DNA of 64,000 bases from Desulfobacteraceae bacterium Eth-SRB2 (GCA_004193595.1 RPGQ01000010.1:1-64000), one strand, 5' to 3'; positions 18,117 to 27,278 are shown, numbered from the stretch's first letter. Translations and numbers: made by a program. The notes: generated from the sequence alone by a model not told the origin.

Positions 18117-18722
18117 TTATCTGAATTTTCCGCTGAAAAGTGATTTCTGGAATTCCGCTCTACGTTTTATCAGGGACTGGTCGGAAACCGGATTTTCCGT
18201 TAAGGCAAATCGAATCGCCTTTCTCCATCCTTTGTTTCGATCATTAATCGCATGACCGGTGGATGCATTGGTCATGGTATACAGCCACCACCGTTCTTCA
18301 GGGGCAAGTCCAAGCCAGTTGCGGACAGCCGTACTGATCAGCACAGGGTCGCATTCTTCAATAGCCCAGGCAAGCAGTACAAGTTCCTTGCCAAGAGTTC
18401 GTTCCAGGTGGATCTGACCTTTCTTTTTCCATTTGCCGGGTCCAATGCCGTAAGTCCGAAGGCGGCGGTTAAATTCCGCCTTTGTTTCTTCGGCAATATC
18501 GTCCCACATAAAGCGTTTCAAAATCACTTTAATATGGGCATTTTCATTACTTAAAGATGTATAGATTTCTTTGCCTTTTTCGGGTTTTTGCCACTCAAAA
18601 TGCTCGGAAATCATAACCTCGGCGCTTTTTGCCCGTGAGGCCGGAATGGTAACCAGAAAATAATGGTCCGTGAGATCAGGATTATAACCAAAACCGAGGA
18701 CATTCTGTTTTTTTTTCGTCAT
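18117..18722 (-). CDS. DUF3780 protein
   Basis: About 201 residues. The DUF3780 hallmarks are NVLGFGYNP, HYFLVTIP, KELVLLAWAIEECD, NWLGLAPEERWWLYTMTNA and GWRKAIRFALTEN. The family is known only from its company: DUF1156 methylases, DUF499 ATPases and helicases. Biochemical function is unknown. The start at 18722 (MTKKKQN) is preferred because the 15 residues further upstream are encoded by repeat sequence. The region just upstream has been altered by the S23-bearing element, so the native leader of this gene is probably lost. Confidence 0.88.
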   Translation of the reverse strand: MTKKKQNVLGFGYNPDLTDHYFLVTIPASRAKSAEVMISEHFEWQKPEKGKEIYTSLSNENAHIKVILKRFMWDDIAEETKAEFNRRLRTYGIGPGKWKKKGQIHLERTLGKELVLLAWAIEECDPVLISTAVRNWLGLAPEERWWLYTMTNASTGHAINDRNKGWRKAIRFALTENPVSDQSLIKRRAEFQKSLFSGKFR

Positions 18723-18741
18723 AATTGATTTATTGTAATTA

Positions 18742-19193
18742 CTCAGGTTGTCAGGTTCACGGTTCACGGTTGGCTACTTTGCGCTTTTCATATTTTTTAA
18801 GATAGTTGATGAATCCACGAACAGCGGCACGTGTTCGTCTGGCCTGCTCGTAAACATCTTTGAATTCGTTAGCGATATGTACTCTTCATCCAAGGCGACA
18901 TAGAGTTCGCTCTGGACTTCCGTGCAAGATCGCTTGGCATATCGCAAGAACCGGATAAATTCCGCATTCGTTTCGGAATCGAAACCTTCGGCAATATTAT
19001 GCATTGACGATCCGGCAGCATCTTGTATCTGTTTCTTCAGCCCGTAGTCCTTTGCAAATCCCGGCTTCTTTGTCAGACGGTATACTTTTCGAGTCAATTC
19101 ACGTGCCAATTGCCATGCCTCAATATCTTCAAAACGTACAATTTTCATCGATTTCTAACCTTGAACCGTGAACCATTGAACCGTGAACCTGAG
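18742..19193. mobile_element. F5-like inverted-repeat element enclosing an S23-type gene
   Basis: The left end reads CTCAGGTT then GGTTCACGGTTCACGG; the right end reads CCGTGAACC, a spacer, then CCGTGAACCTGAG, the inverse. Between them lies one damaged S23-type gene. The element splits the defence operon between DUF499 and DUF3780. Its right end is 18 bases from the DUF499 stop. The same TGAACC/GGTTCA arms bound elements at 28885-29110 and 53296-53520. That this is mobile is inferred from the layout; no transposase is present. Confidence 0.6.
18757..19148 (-). pseudogene. four-helix-bundle protein (S23/IVS type), frameshifted
   Basis: The N-terminal part is typical of the family found in 23S rRNA intervening sequences: FEDIEAWQLARELTRKVYRL, SMHNIAEGF, NAEFIRFLRYAKRS, EVQSELYVALDEEYI. 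Just after EEYI, near 18870, the frame shifts: the direct frame runs into non-family residues, whereas the neighbouring frame restores EFKDVYEQARRTRAAVRGF and INYLKKYEKRK. Its stop TGA at 18757-18759 is supplied by the flanking CCGTGAACC repeat. One base gained or lost explains the break. A sequencing error is the main alternative. Confidence 0.75.
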
Positions 19194-19211
19194 CAGTGAC
19201 GATTTGTTTGC

Positions 19212-22200
19212 TTATTGGCTGGCTTCACCGGGAGACAGACTGCTTCTTGCATCGGCAATCCAGTCCAGCAAAAACTGGCCTTTTTCGAACTCGATTCTTT
19301 CAATGTTTAAAAAAATCTGACTTCCGCTCATAACTGACTGGAGCTGCTTGACAATCTCTTCGAACTTATCTCCGTAAAGCGCAAAATTATCTGTAGCTGT
19401 ATAGCTGATATCCTGGTCATCATTATTGGATTGGATATCTATTGTGACGCCATATGCTTTACCTTCAAACTTTTTCAGCCTTTCCATGAATGCATATGCA
19501 TCTTTTGTTGTAAGGTTGGTGTGTCTTCGCTTCCATACAGCACTTTTTGATGGCTCCAGCTTAACAGTCTTCTTCCTGTAATCATTAACATTTATCTTTT
19601 CTTGAGTAGATGACACACCATTACGCCGAGCAATAGCAAGAACAAATGGGCTTGTTTCAGGGGCTGGAAAGGGCGCACTATATGAAGCCCCCATGGTTTT
19701 GGGGTCGGATCCGTCTGTTGTGTATCGGATATCCGCGTTAGGATTGGCTTTAAGTTTAACCATCCAGTTGTCGCCTTGCTGGAATACCTGATGTTTGAGG
19801 GTAATTGTGTTTTTCCACAAAACTGAATCGCCTTTTTTATGTTTGGCGGTTGAATCAATACATAAAAATTTACATTTGAGTTCACTGATTTTAAAATTAT
19901 TGAAGGAATCAAGCTTCATTGACGATGTTGTGGGTTCTGTTTCGCCTGTCTCGTAATATACAATATCTCCATGCACAGGAGTGATTTTAAGTGTGGCTTT
20001 GCCTGTGTCATCGTTCCTTGATATCTTCTGTATCCTTACCTCGGTTTTTGGCGGCGGAAATGGACCTTTGTTAATAACGCCCCCTTCATCCCTCCAGATA
20101 TCCTGGCTTATGGATGTCTCTTTTAAGCTATCCAATGCATCCTGTCGATGGAACTGCCAGGCAGTTAGGGTGGCTGCCCGTCTTTTTATCTCTGACCACT
20201 GAGATCTTTGCTGACCGCCAAATAGACGCGCCTCGCACTTTTTCCTGAACGTGTCTCCAGTGATCTCACCGGTGAATTTCTGAACCTTTTCAAGGGTATC
20301 ACGAATGAGTTTTTCACCATCAAACTGATTGTCGGTGAACTGAATTCTGCAATCTGTTGTGCGAAATCCATTTTTTGAGGGATATACCAGTGTTGTAAAA
20401 GCCTCCTGGATAGCGCTTCGCAAACTAAGTATGATTTTGTCATAGCTTGTTTGTGCCTGAATGCGCTGCGGGTCTTTATCAGGCAGCCTCTCAGCGTCAA
20501 ATTCATCAATAATGGACTGTATTGCCCGATATTGAGAGGCCTGGTCTACAACACGGTCCAGGATATTTTCATGATTTCCGGTTAGAAAAACAATTCTGTT
20601 TTTGTATTCAATATCATTTGCAAATTTATCCCAGTCCTTACTCAATTTGGTTGCGCCTGCTATATTGCCGGTTGGTTCTGTTATAATGAGGCTGACTCTA
20701 TTCGCATCAATATCAACCTCATCAATAGCAGGAATAATTTCAATCTTCTGATAACAGTCTTTTAGTTCAGGTGAAAACAAAGACTTTAGATATCCCCTCA
20801 GCTCTTTTAGGCAGGATTGCCGGTTGTAGGACGTAGCCATTGAGTGCAGTTTGGCTGCCAGGTTCTGGGTATTTTTATAAAAGAGCCTTCCATCCGAACT
20901 GGTGTGCAGATACCATGCCTGTGTGGGAAGATAATCAACGATATCCTTTTTTACTTTAGAGATGTCACGGCCCGGTGCACAGAGATATCCCATAATATCA
21001 CCTTCCCGAAGGCCGTGTGTAGTTCCGGGGATATTGGCAAGGGATGCCACAAGAATAAGCTTTGATACATCCTGTGCATCTGTAGCGGAGCCAAGTCGCT
21101 GATCAAGTTCCTCTGCAACCGAATGACTCTCTTTGGCAATATCATGAGTTACTGCTTCGCTTAACGTCGGATTGATGGTCTTTATTTCCGAAAAAACCTC
21201 TTCATTGTTTAAATCCAGATCATACGGATGAACAAGCATGGTTTCATCCGCCCGTCCGGTTTCATACATGCTGGATACTATAACGCGCATCAGCCGAATC
21301 AGCCCTCTTGTCTGCTGGAATCCGGGATTTTCTTTAAATCTTGCATAAAGGTCGCGGATTACAAAGTGGAAAGGATAGGACTCAATAATCTGCGTCGCAT
21401 AAGAATCAGGAGACGCATTGGTCACATCCATCTCTTTTGCATTTTTAACAGCTACGGCATATTTATTGGCAACTTTTTTTATTGTAGCTTCATCCGGTAG
21501 CGCCTTAAACAATCTGGTTCTCAAAATATTGTACAGTTCATCGCCGTGAGTATTAACCGGTTCTATTCTAAGAGCTGAACGACTCGTCTCTTTCTGAAGA
21601 TTTTCAAGAGCTTTGTTTATCTGCGCGCTTCCTCCCTCATATGTGGCAGTAAGATCGGATATGATAACGCAGACATTGGAAAGTTCCGTTTTATTAACCG
21701 CGATCAAAAGATTTGAAAGAGCTGTTGTCGTAACTACCGCAAGATCGCTGTTCCCAATCTCTCTGGATTTGGCATATTCCAGATAAGGAGGCAGTTCATC
21801 CAGCATGATTACCGTGGGCTCACCTTTTAACAGGTTTATCCAAGCAGTTACCCCAGGGGGCTGTAAAGGGGAATAATAATTATTGAACATCTCTTTTTTG
21901 CCCAACTGTTCGGCAATTGATCCCCATATTCCTAAGGGTGCATCCGATTCCCTTCCGGTAAATCCAAGCACTCTTACAGCGCCAAGTTTTGCTCCGGGAC
22001 TTTTTGCTCCCAGTATTTTTAAACGAAGTTCCGGATTCCATGCAAGCAAACCAAGGGCTATCATATTGTGGGTCTTGCCTCCCCCCATTGCCTGGGTTAG
22101 CAAAAATGTGGAAGCCTGATCTATAGATCCTTCAAGCCTGCTGAATGTTTTTTCCAAAAGGGTCTTCATGCCTGAGGTTATAAAATTTTCCTCAAAAAAA

Positions 22201-22310
22201 TCTTCGGCATCGATTTTAGACTCAAGAAGATCTGAAAGATTCAGCACAACATCACGTCTGTCTCGATTAAAAACGCTTTCTCTCGGTATACATGAAGTTT
22301 TTAAATACAT
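19212..22310 (-). CDS. DUF499 AAA+ ATPase (COG1483)
   Basis: 1032 residues, first gene of the defence operon. Walker A is AMGGGKTH at 74-81 and Walker B is TVIMLDELPPYL near 170. The N-terminus (ESVFNRDRRDVVLNLSDLLE) and IISDLTATYEGG are typical of DUF499. Near the C-terminus a chitobiase/FN3-associated-like segment, ADIRYTTDGSDPKTMGASY, precedes a domain ending in a helix-rich tail. It is probably the energy-using core of the system, with DUF3780, DUF1156 and the PLD-helicase as partners. The ATG has GAGGATAA four bases upstream. Confidence 0.9.
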   Translation of the reverse strand: MYLKTSCIPRESVFNRDRRDVVLNLSDLLESKIDAEDFFEENFITSGMKTLLEKTFSRLEGSIDQASTFLLTQAMGGGKTHNMIALGLLAWNPELRLKILGAKSPGAKLGAVRVLGFTGRESDAPLGIWGSIAEQLGKKEMFNNYYSPLQPPGVTAWINLLKGEPTVIMLDELPPYLEYAKSREIGNSDLAVVTTTALSNLLIAVNKTELSNVCVIISDLTATYEGGSAQINKALENLQKETSRSALRIEPVNTHGDELYNILRTRLFKALPDEATIKKVANKYAVAVKNAKEMDVTNASPDSYATQIIESYPFHFVIRDLYARFKENPGFQQTRGLIRLMRVIVSSMYETGRADETMLVHPYDLDLNNEEVFSEIKTINPTLSEAVTHDIAKESHSVAEELDQRLGSATDAQDVSKLILVASLANIPGTTHGLREGDIMGYLCAPGRDISKVKKDIVDYLPTQAWYLHTSSDGRLFYKNTQNLAAKLHSMATSYNRQSCLKELRGYLKSLFSPELKDCYQKIEIIPAIDEVDIDANRVSLIITEPTGNIAGATKLSKDWDKFANDIEYKNRIVFLTGNHENILDRVVDQASQYRAIQSIIDEFDAERLPDKDPQRIQAQTSYDKIILSLRSAIQEAFTTLVYPSKNGFRTTDCRIQFTDNQFDGEKLIRDTLEKVQKFTGEITGDTFRKKCEARLFGGQQRSQWSEIKRRAATLTAWQFHRQDALDSLKETSISQDIWRDEGGVINKGPFPPPKTEVRIQKISRNDDTGKATLKITPVHGDIVYYETGETEPTTSSMKLDSFNNFKISELKCKFLCIDSTAKHKKGDSVLWKNTITLKHQVFQQGDNWMVKLKANPNADIRYTTDGSDPKTMGASYSAPFPAPETSPFVLAIARRNGVSSTQEKINVNDYRKKTVKLEPSKSAVWKRRHTNLTTKDAYAFMERLKKFEGKAYGVTIDIQSNNDDQDISYTATDNFALYGDKFEEIVKQLQSVMSGSQIFLNIERIEFEKGQFLLDWIADARSSLSPGEASQ

Positions 22311-22325
22311 TTTATTATCCTCTAA

Positions 22326-22407
22326 TTAAAATCCGTTGGCGATATCGGCATCAACCAATTGTTTTACCGTGCAATAGGGTTGAGCAAATAAAAGTTCGAT
22401 CAATTCT
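22326..22407 (-). pseudogene. C-terminal fragment of a Fic-family gene
   Basis: Read from about 22407 to TAA at 22326 the frame gives LIELLFAQPYCTVKQLVDAD, which matches the winged-helix region just after the Fic domain in many Fic proteins (family pattern SxELVELIFxQPYC...LVxAGIAKRQ). It stops at once and lacks the rest of the domain. It is fused out of frame to the end of a Type III Res fragment. The AAAGTTCGATCAATTCT core recurs at 27281-27297 in another Fic fragment. Confidence 0.6.
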
Positions 22408-22560
22408 GTTGCCGACGCCATTTTCATTAAAAAGCTGACCGTTTTCAGAGATCGAAAAGCCAAAATTCCCCTGGCTTAAAGGCTGTCCATCAAAGATGCC
22501 TACTATGGATTTTACAGCATTGACCTGGTACTGCTGGTTGGGGTCAAAATGGAGTTTCAA
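22408..22560 (-). pseudogene. N-terminal stump of Type III restriction subunit Res
   Basis: The segment MKLHFDPNQQYQVNAVKSIV, then IFDGQPLSQG, GQLFNENGVGN is the characteristic start of Type III Res helicase-nucleases. It breaks off after GVGN and continues out of frame into Fic-derived sequence. The open frame formally runs to 22351 with non-family residues. All helicase and nuclease motifs are lost. It lies directly downstream of the intact methylase/nuclease module, in the position Res would hold after Mod. Confidence 0.75.
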
Positions 22561-22605
22561 ACAATTATTCTCCGATGTTTACTAATATTTCAAATTCGGA
22601 TTTGG

Positions 22606-23280
22606 TCATGATTTGTCGATATTTACTGAAAAATCAAACATTAGATGATACAGTTTAATTTTTCTATCTTTAATGTCTTTATGAGTTGAGTAATATTGAT
22701 ATTTAAAATCTTTAATAAAATTGTGAAAAGTCAGAACGGTTTCAGTGTTTGCATCAGAAAAGTTTTCCATCAACAATTTGTTAATATTTGTGATGTTGGC
22801 GGGGATATCCACTTGTTCAACGACAAAGCCAATCATGCCGTTTATACCATAATAGGAAGAATAATATTCGGTAATAAATCTCATTATACCTTCCCTGATA
22901 TAATCTCCATTTAAACCTGAAGTTCCTGACGTTTTGTTGTTATCCAATCGTTTACACTCAATGGTATAATATGCCTCATCAATTTCAAAATCATTTTTTG
23001 ATATTATTCTGATATCGACTCGCCCTTTAGTAGTATCTTCCATAATTTCTCTATCAAAACGATAATTTGTTAGCTTAATCTTCCTTTTAATCGCTCTATT
23101 TTTTAGATAGTTTAACAGGAGGATATCTCTTATTCCGTTTTCATCATTTGACGGGACAGAAATATTATCTTCTATCATCATTTTATAACAAGATGTAATT
23201 CCGACAAGGATATTTTCAAATTCTGCAATGTAAAAATCTGCTGAACTGGGAAAAACAGAGGGATCAAGTGGATTAGCCAT
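22606..23280 (-). CDS. PD-(D/E)xK-like restriction partner of the adjacent methylase
   Basis: About 224 residues. The core GRVDIRII followed 15 residues later by YYTIECKRLDNNK gives the D-x(n)-E-x-K arrangement of a PD-(D/E)xK nuclease. The chosen ATG at 23280 has AAGGAG eight bases upstream and overlaps the methylase end by eight bases (ATGGCTAA), so the two proteins are made together. It is probably the cleavage subunit of a two-gene restriction-modification system. The nuclease assignment rests on the motif alone. Confidence 0.7.
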   Translation of the reverse strand: MANPLDPSVFPSSADFYIAEFENILVGITSCYKMMIEDNISVPSNDENGIRDILLLNYLKNRAIKRKIKLTNYRFDREIMEDTTKGRVDIRIISKNDFEIDEAYYTIECKRLDNNKTSGTSGLNGDYIREGIMRFITEYYSSYYGINGMIGFVVEQVDIPANITNINKLLMENFSDANTETVLTFHNFIKDFKYQYYSTHKDIKDRKIKLYHLMFDFSVNIDKS

Positions 23281-26200
23281 TTTGCTTCTCCTTGCCACCT
23301 TCCCTCAGCATTGCATCCACAAATTCCTCCGCATCAAGATATGCTATTGCTTTATGCCATAATTTTTTCTCATTCGGTTTAACTATATAAAAACCGTCCT
23401 TTTCAAAACCACGGATATCTTTTTGAATAAATAGGGATTTCGTAATTTTCTGGCTGCCGAGAGATAATAATTTTAATAGTAAATTATCTTCAGATATTGT
23501 TTCCCATGAAATTGGTTCTTTACCATTTGCCTTGGTTACTCTGAAAAATATTCCTATTATGTAATTACTATGTAATATTTGAAGGGTAAATTTTTTGTTG
23601 CTTCTTTCAAAGGAATTTCGGAAGCGGCTTAAAAATACCTTGGCATAGTTCTCTAAGAATGGATCTTCTGTTTTTAAAGGCCGGAACAACTCTTTTTCAT
23701 ATCCTTTATGCTTCATTATTAAGGGGATCGTAATATTCACCGCATAATCGACAAGAACCCTCTCCTGTTCATCCAGATCAAAACTGTTTAATATTTCATC
23801 ATTCAGATTTTTTATGAGTTTTTTCTTTTTATCTTTCAGAGTTTGGGTGGGAGCTAATAGTTTTTGCTTTTCGTTGAACAGCTTTTTGCTGATTGATTCT
23901 ATTTTCTCCACATATTGCGCTATGGCAGAGTTGTTTATGTATGGGAAGCTAAATTTTTCTTTGTCGTGAGTTTCTTCTCGTTCAATGCCGGCAGAGGATC
24001 CAGTTTGTAATATATTGTAGGAAAATAAATTTGAATTCAACAAACCATTAATTATTTTAAGGTCATTAATCTTTTTTAAATCTAATAGTTTAATTCCGGT
24101 CAGTGAGCTTTTAAAAACACAATTTTTATAAGATATTGCCGATTTTGACTCTAGTTTCTTATTTATACCGCCTGTTATTAATAAAGTGGGCGCATTAAAT
24201 AAATTTTTATTTCTGGGTCTGTGAACATATTTTTGTGTCCATATATTATTTGGATTTCTATTGATGTAGAATTGTTCTATATCTTTCCTGGTATCTACAT
24301 AAATTTGATTTAATAAATAAGAAACATCGTTTTGATCACCACCCCCAACCATAATTCCTTGTCCCACTAAGAATAAATTAGCATTATTTATAACATGCGA
24401 AATAGTTTCGTTTTTTTCCTTCAATCTCTTTATTAAATTAAAATCCAGATAGCTCCCATAAACCAATGTTTTCCATAACCAGTCGTATTCTGTCAGCCGG
24501 GATTGAACAACTTGCTTATAGTCATTTCTTTGAAGTATAAAGATTTTAAAGAGGGAAAAGAACCGGTTTGGTTTTAGCGTTATATGGTCAATAATATTTT
24601 TATCGGTAGCCACGCCATGTGCATAACTGAAAAACAAACTGGCGGCAGGAGCAATTGACGGATCATTTGATTTGTCAAATACTTCCCTTCGGACAGGAGC
24701 AAGTTCAAAAACTTTATCAATAAAATAATTATGTAAAAAATATCTTCTGAATTTTTTTGCTTTGAGATTATACAATGTCTTACTGGTAACAATCAGGGCG
24801 CATTTGGTTTGTGCAGTACTGAAATCGCTCGTTCTCAACAAAAAGGCCTGCGCTATTTCATTATTGCTGATATTTATTTGAGGCTTATTATTGAATTTGC
24901 CTGATTCTCGCTTTTCCCTGTCTTCAATATATTGCGGAAATAAAGCGTTTTCATCGCTTCCGCGTTTCCATGGGGGATTACCGAGAATAAAATTGAATTT
25001 GATTTTCTTAATGATGTTATTGAAATCCGCATTAAGATCAAAAAAGTCATTGGTGAAAAAATTCTTGTTTATTAGTTTTGGGAATTTAAAATTTTCTATA
25101 TCCTTGGGGTCTCTAATATAGTCAAGCAAAGCAAGATAAACCGAGAATATGGCAACATTAATCGCATCGTCATCCTGATCGATTCCATAAATATTTTCTT
25201 CTGCTATCTTTTTTAAGACATTGGTCTTTGTGGAAGTTATTTCGTTCATTTCCTGATAACGTTCTATCATTCTCCTTAATGCCTGGACCAGAAAAATACC
25301 TGACCCGCAAGCGGGATCAAGCACCTTGCAGTTGTGGTCGTTTTGATTTGCTTTAAAATATTTCTCTACAGTCTCTTTTATTATGTAATCGACAAGAAAC
25401 ACAGGGGTATAGTATGCTCCTTTTTTAGCCTGATTTTCCTCTCCTATAAAGTGTTCATATACATTGCTGATAAACTCAACCGGAATTATTGAAAAATTAT
25501 AAATATCAAATAAAGACATTTGGCCGCTTGCTATTTTTGTTCCCCGCATAAGCTGGCTTAAAATATCGAATGCTTTTGGGGGAATAGTTTTTAAAAGAAA
25601 ATCTTTTAAAAGAAAAGCTTCTCCGTTAAAGTGGTTTTTTAGGTAATTCAAAAATTGAATGGTTTGATCTCTATTTTCTAAAACCTTACAGAATTCATCA
25701 TTCGTCCATGTCCGCTGTGTGCCGTCAAAATTGATTCTAACATTACGATCTATCAGGTAACGAATAAATATACATTTTCCGATAAGGGCATTAGATAAGG
25801 AACTATCAATATTGTATTCTTTAATGAGTAAATTTCTTGCATCTTTTATATTTTCCAGCAACTTGTAATCAACTCGATTCTGATATTTAAGTTTATTTTC
25901 ATAAGCCTGCCATGTCTTGCCCGTTACCAGTTCAAAATAAGAAAAAGCGTTGAGATTGCTTTCGTCTTCGAGTTTTTCAAGGGTTTTTTCTTTTTTCAGA
26001 TAGGAAAGTCCGTTGAAAATATCTACGGTATTTGGTTCGTTAACAATTACGACAGGAGACTCATTAAAGTTCCAGATATCTTTGAACAGTTTTTCTTTAT
26101 TTTGAGGGGAATTATAAAATAGCACTATTGGTTTTTTATCAATACAGAAAAAAGCCTCCGGTTTTAGTTTATCGTTAAGCAACCATTCTATCCGCGCAGG

Positions 26201-26293
26201 AAGCATTCCCTTCCAGGTATTTTCGGCAGTTATATACAGACCATCCCGATCCTTCATGTGAAGATGATCAAATATCTCTTCTAAATTATTCAT
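23273..26293 (-). CDS. N6-adenine DNA methylase, Eco57I/Type IIG-like
   Basis: About 1006 residues. The AdoMet site GAYYTPVFLVDYI followed by DPACGSGIFL (near 326) and catalytic GNPPWKRG (near 440) place it among large N6-adenine methylases of the Eco57I group. The C-terminal half with SFPYINNSAIAQYVEKIES resembles a target-recognition domain. No PD-(D/E)xK site is visible at the N-terminus, so cleavage is probably supplied by the overlapping downstream gene. The ATG at 26293 has AAGGTGG seven bases upstream; a GTG at 26299 is an alternative. A/T richness is higher than in the flanking operon, consistent with separate acquisition. Confidence 0.85.
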   Translation of the reverse strand: MNNLEEIFDHLHMKDRDGLYITAENTWKGMLPARIEWLLNDKLKPEAFFCIDKKPIVLFYNSPQNKEKLFKDIWNFNESPVVIVNEPNTVDIFNGLSYLKKEKTLEKLEDESNLNAFSYFELVTGKTWQAYENKLKYQNRVDYKLLENIKDARNLLIKEYNIDSSLSNALIGKCIFIRYLIDRNVRINFDGTQRTWTNDEFCKVLENRDQTIQFLNYLKNHFNGEAFLLKDFLLKTIPPKAFDILSQLMRGTKIASGQMSLFDIYNFSIIPVEFISNVYEHFIGEENQAKKGAYYTPVFLVDYIIKETVEKYFKANQNDHNCKVLDPACGSGIFLVQALRRMIERYQEMNEITSTKTNVLKKIAEENIYGIDQDDDAINVAIFSVYLALLDYIRDPKDIENFKFPKLINKNFFTNDFFDLNADFNNIIKKIKFNFILGNPPWKRGSDENALFPQYIEDREKRESGKFNNKPQINISNNEIAQAFLLRTSDFSTAQTKCALIVTSKTLYNLKAKKFRRYFLHNYFIDKVFELAPVRREVFDKSNDPSIAPAASLFFSYAHGVATDKNIIDHITLKPNRFFSLFKIFILQRNDYKQVVQSRLTEYDWLWKTLVYGSYLDFNLIKRLKEKNETISHVINNANLFLVGQGIMVGGGDQNDVSYLLNQIYVDTRKDIEQFYINRNPNNIWTQKYVHRPRNKNLFNAPTLLITGGINKKLESKSAISYKNCVFKSSLTGIKLLDLKKINDLKIINGLLNSNLFSYNILQTGSSAGIEREETHDKEKFSFPYINNSAIAQYVEKIESISKKLFNEKQKLLAPTQTLKDKKKKLIKNLNDEILNSFDLDEQERVLVDYAVNITIPLIMKHKGYEKELFRPLKTEDPFLENYAKVFLSRFRNSFERSNKKFTLQILHSNYIIGIFFRVTKANGKEPISWETISEDNLLLKLLSLGSQKITKSLFIQKDIRGFEKDGFYIVKPNEKKLWHKAIAYLDAEEFVDAMLREGGKEKQNG

Positions 26294-26295
26294 AT

Positions 26296-26660
26296 TCACA
26301 CCACCTTAAATTCAATGCCGACATCTTTCATTTGCAGCAAAGTATTTGTTTTTAACTGGTCATTGTTTTTAAACAGTCTATCAAGGGTGATACACACCCG
26401 CGGTTTGTCTTCAAGGATAGAATCAACAATCTTTTCATCAATCTTTGAAAGAGCGATAATCATTTCGCCGTCATTTATCCTGTAATAATCATTGGTGTTT
26501 TCAATTGTTGAATTGATGTTGCGGCCTGACTTGAGCAACAGTTCAAATAATATGTTTTCTTCAACAGCATTCTTTTTTATAACGCGTCGGATACGTTCCT
26601 TGCCGATATCGGCAATGGTTTTGTATCCTGCTTTAAATCCAGCGACTTGCCATCCATTAT
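26296..26660 (-). pseudogene. C-terminal stump of Type III methylase Mod
   Basis: The frame, followed upstream past the formal start at 26538, reads GFKAGYKTIADIGKERIRR, then ENILFELLLKSGRNI and ends NDQLKTNTLLQMKDVGIEF. These are the end blocks of Type III Mod-like adenine methylases (family pattern AGYKTIAxIxKERIRR ... LKTNAVQTxKxxG). The catalytic N-terminal domain is missing. Its stop overlaps the possible GTG start of the intact methylase. With the Res stump at 22408-22560 it brackets that module. Confidence 0.75.
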
Positions 26661-26714
26661 AATTTCCCTTTCGTGCCCTTACGTGGTTTCAGCTCTTTCT
26701 CCAACCCCGTTACA

Positions 26715-27086
26715 TTATTTTCTCTTGTTTCCGTAAGTTGCTTCTTTTTCAGCTACTGCCGGCTGCCTTGAACGATTTTCCGGTCGGATCTCGACATGGA
26801 TCTTTGCACCGAGGACTTCTGCGACGCGGCGCAACATGCTTAGGGAATGTCCCTGGTAGGATGGTGATTCAAGGCGGCTGATCTGCTGTTGCGTTGTTCC
26901 CACTTTTCGGGCCAGTTCTTTTTGAGATAAACCTGCCTTTTTGCGCAGAGCAGTTAATTGCAAGGCCACATCCCAGGCTTCACCAGCCTCTGGGTAATAC
27001 TTTACAAAATCCTGATCTTTTATCTGCGTTTCAAGGTATCGATCAAAATAGGTCTTTCTTTTCGTACTTGATTTTTTTCCAGCCAT
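26715..27086 (-). CDS. HigA-like helix-turn-helix antitoxin/regulator
   Basis: 123 residues with an XRE-type helix-turn-helix: LTALRKKAGLSQKELARKVG followed by TTQQQISRLESPSYQGHSLS and MLRRVAEVLGAKI. The N-terminal FDRYLETQIKDQDFVKYYPE is typical of antitoxins paired with Gp49/HigB toxins. The toxin upstream is broken, so this may be an orphan regulator. The gene overlaps the toxin remnant by about 67 bases. Confidence 0.82.
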   Translation of the reverse strand: MAGKKSSTKRKTYFDRYLETQIKDQDFVKYYPEAGEAWDVALQLTALRKKAGLSQKELARKVGTTQQQISRLESPSYQGHSLSMLRRVAEVLGAKIHVEIRPENRSRQPAVAEKEATYGNKRK

Positions 27087-27205
27087 TCACGTTTTCTTTC
27101 CAAGGCAACTTTACGATATATCGAGGGAATTTTTGTATCTTTGTTCCAAATTCCATGTAAAATGACGATTCGACGAGCCTTCATAAAATTCTATGGCAAA
27201 TTCCA
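27020..27205 (-). pseudogene. internally deleted HigB-type toxin
   Basis: An ATG at 27205 starts MEFAIEFYE, a normal HigB/Gp49 N-terminus. The next recognisable piece, in a different frame from 27184, is KARRIVILHGIWNKDTK and then YRKVALERKREWLEKN, the family C-terminus (usual pattern RRIVLLHxFxKKTxKTP). About 40-60 central residues with the RNase core are missing. The remaining frame of 54 codons ends at 27020 inside the antitoxin gene. Confidence 0.65.
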
Positions 27206-27278
27206 TTTAGTGTCAACATCAATATTAGTGTATAAATGGCAATAGTAAAGGTAACTGCTTTTTTATTAACTTGGCAAA

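Noticed and set aside
18742..19193. Diversity-generating retroelement (S23-type proteins resemble the Avd accessory)
   Set aside because: There is no reverse transcriptase and no template/variable repeat pair in the window.
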